A stretch of 5,987 nt of DNA from Euryarchaeota archaeon UBA346. Its GTDB lineage: Archaea; Thermoplasmatota; E2; DHVEG-1. Location of the stretch: the NCBI GenBank assembly GCA_002496355.1, contig DAJP01000063.1:1463-7449 (forward strand), written 5' to 3'. Below, one piece after another: positions 5,701 through 5,987 of this stretch (position 1 is its first letter; every line of letters starts with the position of its first letter). The position numbers were made by a program, and so were the translations under genes. The notes beneath the pieces are model-generated. The model did not search any database and was not told the origin of the DNA. It saw only the letters and a list, made by a program, of their open reading frames with translations.

Positions 5701-5987
5701 CAGTCACATTAACATTTACCCAGTTGTGGTTCCTGATAGCATAATTCGAGGGGGTGGGTGTTTCAAAGGAGAGCAAGGGAACGATCATGGTGAAGTTCCC
5801 GGTGGAGCTGTTTGTGTTGTTCTCGATATCGGTCACCCAGATCGTGAAGTTGAATTGTCCGTTCTGCGAGATGTTATCCAGGGTGTAGATGTAGACATTG
5901 TCAATAATTTCTGTCATCGTATAGTTCCCCATGGTGCCGTTCGGGGTGGTGATGTTCACGGAGACGCTGGAAAGGTTCCGATCGGTC
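2774..5987 (-). CDS. Giant modular surface protein: Ig-like, LamG, DNRLRE, CARDB-like (5' partial)
   Basis: At least 1,070 residues are visible; the frame is open to the window edge, so the N-terminus and signal peptide are missing. The likely role is an extracellular glycan-binding or adhesion protein. Residues are numbered from the internal in-frame GTG at 5957-5959. Domains in order: Ig-like repeat (to 60); start of an Ig-like fold (about 61-104); LamG/concanavalin-like domain (105-317: GYWSLD, ALEFDGIDDYVDLG, NNWHHIAFVRDGG, MLDEPQLYNRALSHEEI); end of the Ig-like fold (320-354: LTDGTYSYSAHAIDTSGNMSE); second Ig-like repeat (356-451); beta-rich module (453-765: GLYGVYFKSNA, GLKEEITL, TFPVVVDPT); DNRLRE/CBM96-like domain (766-955: YRGFVLFNTSALPSNAYLDDATLSLY to KPKLVITY); CARDB-like domain (957-1061: IKNTGSTDITGYLLIQVQYY). 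Sequons are dense (eight in the first 60 residues). C197 and C286 could form a disulfide in LamG. There is no C-terminal membrane anchor. GC is higher than in the + strand genes. Confidence 0.85.
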   Translation of the reverse strand, partial: TDRNLSSVSVNITTPNGTMGNYTMTEIIDNVYIYTLDNISQNGQFNFTIWVTDIENNTNSSTGNFTMIVPLLSFETPTPSNYAIRNHNWVNVNVTALDPLNTSAFIDWNRSLRGYWSLDAYNTTGVNDNSTFENFGTFENGMNSSNIKTGKYGKALEFDGIDDYVDLGTNSSLDLGTGDFTFMVWEKSHNPFYLKKAMILSNSPACEDWQGYGFGVANTAYLFASQSSGRNVTVEGTIDVTDNNWHHIAFVRDGGEYSIYVDGTFDTQGLVIHDYNITNSQSTNLAYNGRTSNWCYFDGMLDEPQLYNRALSHEEINASYNNGLYDLYRNFTGLTDGTYSYSAHAIDTSGNMSETETRTVTIDLDPLITNVNASPHTVGFGYNVTISANITDPGSGVNTVNVNVTYPDQSYGNFTMSHATGNTYQYIFTDTWLTGQYNYTIWVTDNSNNSNSSSGHHFHVSATATISIATLKDSYSGAQYINITDPPNPPENYTLVDCGLTWNTYYNASSGENILETYQGPVNYQEDNGTWTPINNSFYPLASNHPAYVYGYRTGNDHGLYGVYFKSNAQQEWPVAFTYNRSDDPTIHAVRSKLVGVGYVDPQSNWAYQYLQNVQSSQGQTNDYSITYPSVFTGTDVTWSYGNIGLKEEITLSNTTKTVLQNHLPSQYGLNDASSYLVFITKLDYQNLNLYNNSGLLEGNVTISDTGVDFRDVLGQFKCALPLGEAYELNNESARQKLTYRIVHLNGDTYLLSGLMVSDLNAMTFPVVVDPTLTVYSVSNDGYIYNSGSVYSTVQSASSGTVDSSSIYITIGQKRGVGPTYYVYRGFVLFNTSALPSNAYLDDATLSLYKKDDYSSMDFDITIQNGQPTYPHNPMQTGDYYRGYYSGNGGSLNTSRFTSGYNAIPLNNLSWINTTGITKLCLRSSRDINGNAPTGNEYINVYSGNAFEPGGGITYKPKLVITYRNQSKIKNTGSTDITGYLLIQVQYYNSSQGEWLVEDDTINEATPRTVTSGNQLALDTIFNGNVRASDLTHGTGVTYRVYTAFRDSIGNILKTNDDVDLEAWWQFSKT
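4607..4894 (-). repeat. Ig-like repeat, copy 2
   Basis: Residues 356-451 of the giant protein contain VNVNVTYPDQSYGNFTM, GQYNYTIWVTDNSNNSNSSS. They match the copy at the window edge (VSVNITTPNGTMGNYTM, GQFNFTIWVTDIENNTNSST) almost position for position. The copies are separated by the LamG-containing segment, so the unit has been duplicated and spread through the protein rather than kept in tandem. Confidence 0.7.
5780..5986 (-). repeat. Ig-like repeat, copy 1 (partial at window edge)
   Basis: This is the most N-terminal visible unit of the giant protein, and its first strands lie outside the window. It shares the GNYTM and TIWVTD signatures and the Asn/Ser/Thr-rich end with copy 2. More copies upstream are likely, because the visible part begins in mid-repeat. 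Confidence 0.65.

Noticed and set aside
5957..5959. GTG as the start of the giant protein
   Set aside because: The frame stays open to the window edge, and the residues before GTG (DRNLSSVS) belong to the same Ig-like repeat. No signal peptide follows the GTG.

Overview
The window looks archaeal, most likely from an uncultured euryarchaeote of the Thermoplasmata type. The signs are TATA/BRE-like promoter elements, strong Shine-Dalgarno (SD) sites, a T-rich terminator without a clear stem, and large secreted proteins rich in N-glycosylation sequons and Ig-like repeats. The domain-level call is fairly safe; the lineage is an inference from protein style only.

Layout. Positions 1-291 carry no intact gene. 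They hold a cluster of ATGGG half-sites and inverted repeats (1-50), an SD site with no usable reading frame behind it (77-86), two back-to-back hairpins (129-184), and a stop-interrupted stretch (88-249) that may be the remnant of a winged-helix regulator. A small secreted CARDB-like protein follows (292-732, +), then a pyrimidine-rich terminator and a duplicated TATA/BRE element. Next is a secreted FG-GAP/VCBS calcium-loop propeller with a C-terminal Ig-like domain (925-2514, +). After a likely bidirectional terminator (2701-2753), a very large modular surface protein runs toward it from the right edge (2774-5987, -, N-terminus outside the window). Its visible order is Ig-like repeat, LamG domain apparently nested in a second Ig-like fold, another Ig-like repeat, a roughly 310-residue beta-rich module ending in TFPVVVDPT, a DNRLRE-type domain, and a C-terminal CARDB-like domain.

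All three intact genes encode extracellular beta-rich proteins and none shows catalytic motifs. The region therefore reads as a cell-surface or adhesion locus: a small accessory protein, a calcium-dependent propeller and a giant binding protein. The giant gene has visibly higher GC (about 48% in a hand-counted line, against about 32% in one line of the first + strand gene and 32-47% in two lines of the second), so the locus may be of mixed origin. I see no RNA gene, CRISPR array, insertion sequence or defence or metabolic enzyme. The most unusual material is the regulatory or remnant region 1-291, the start-codon problem of the propeller gene, and the architecture of the giant protein.
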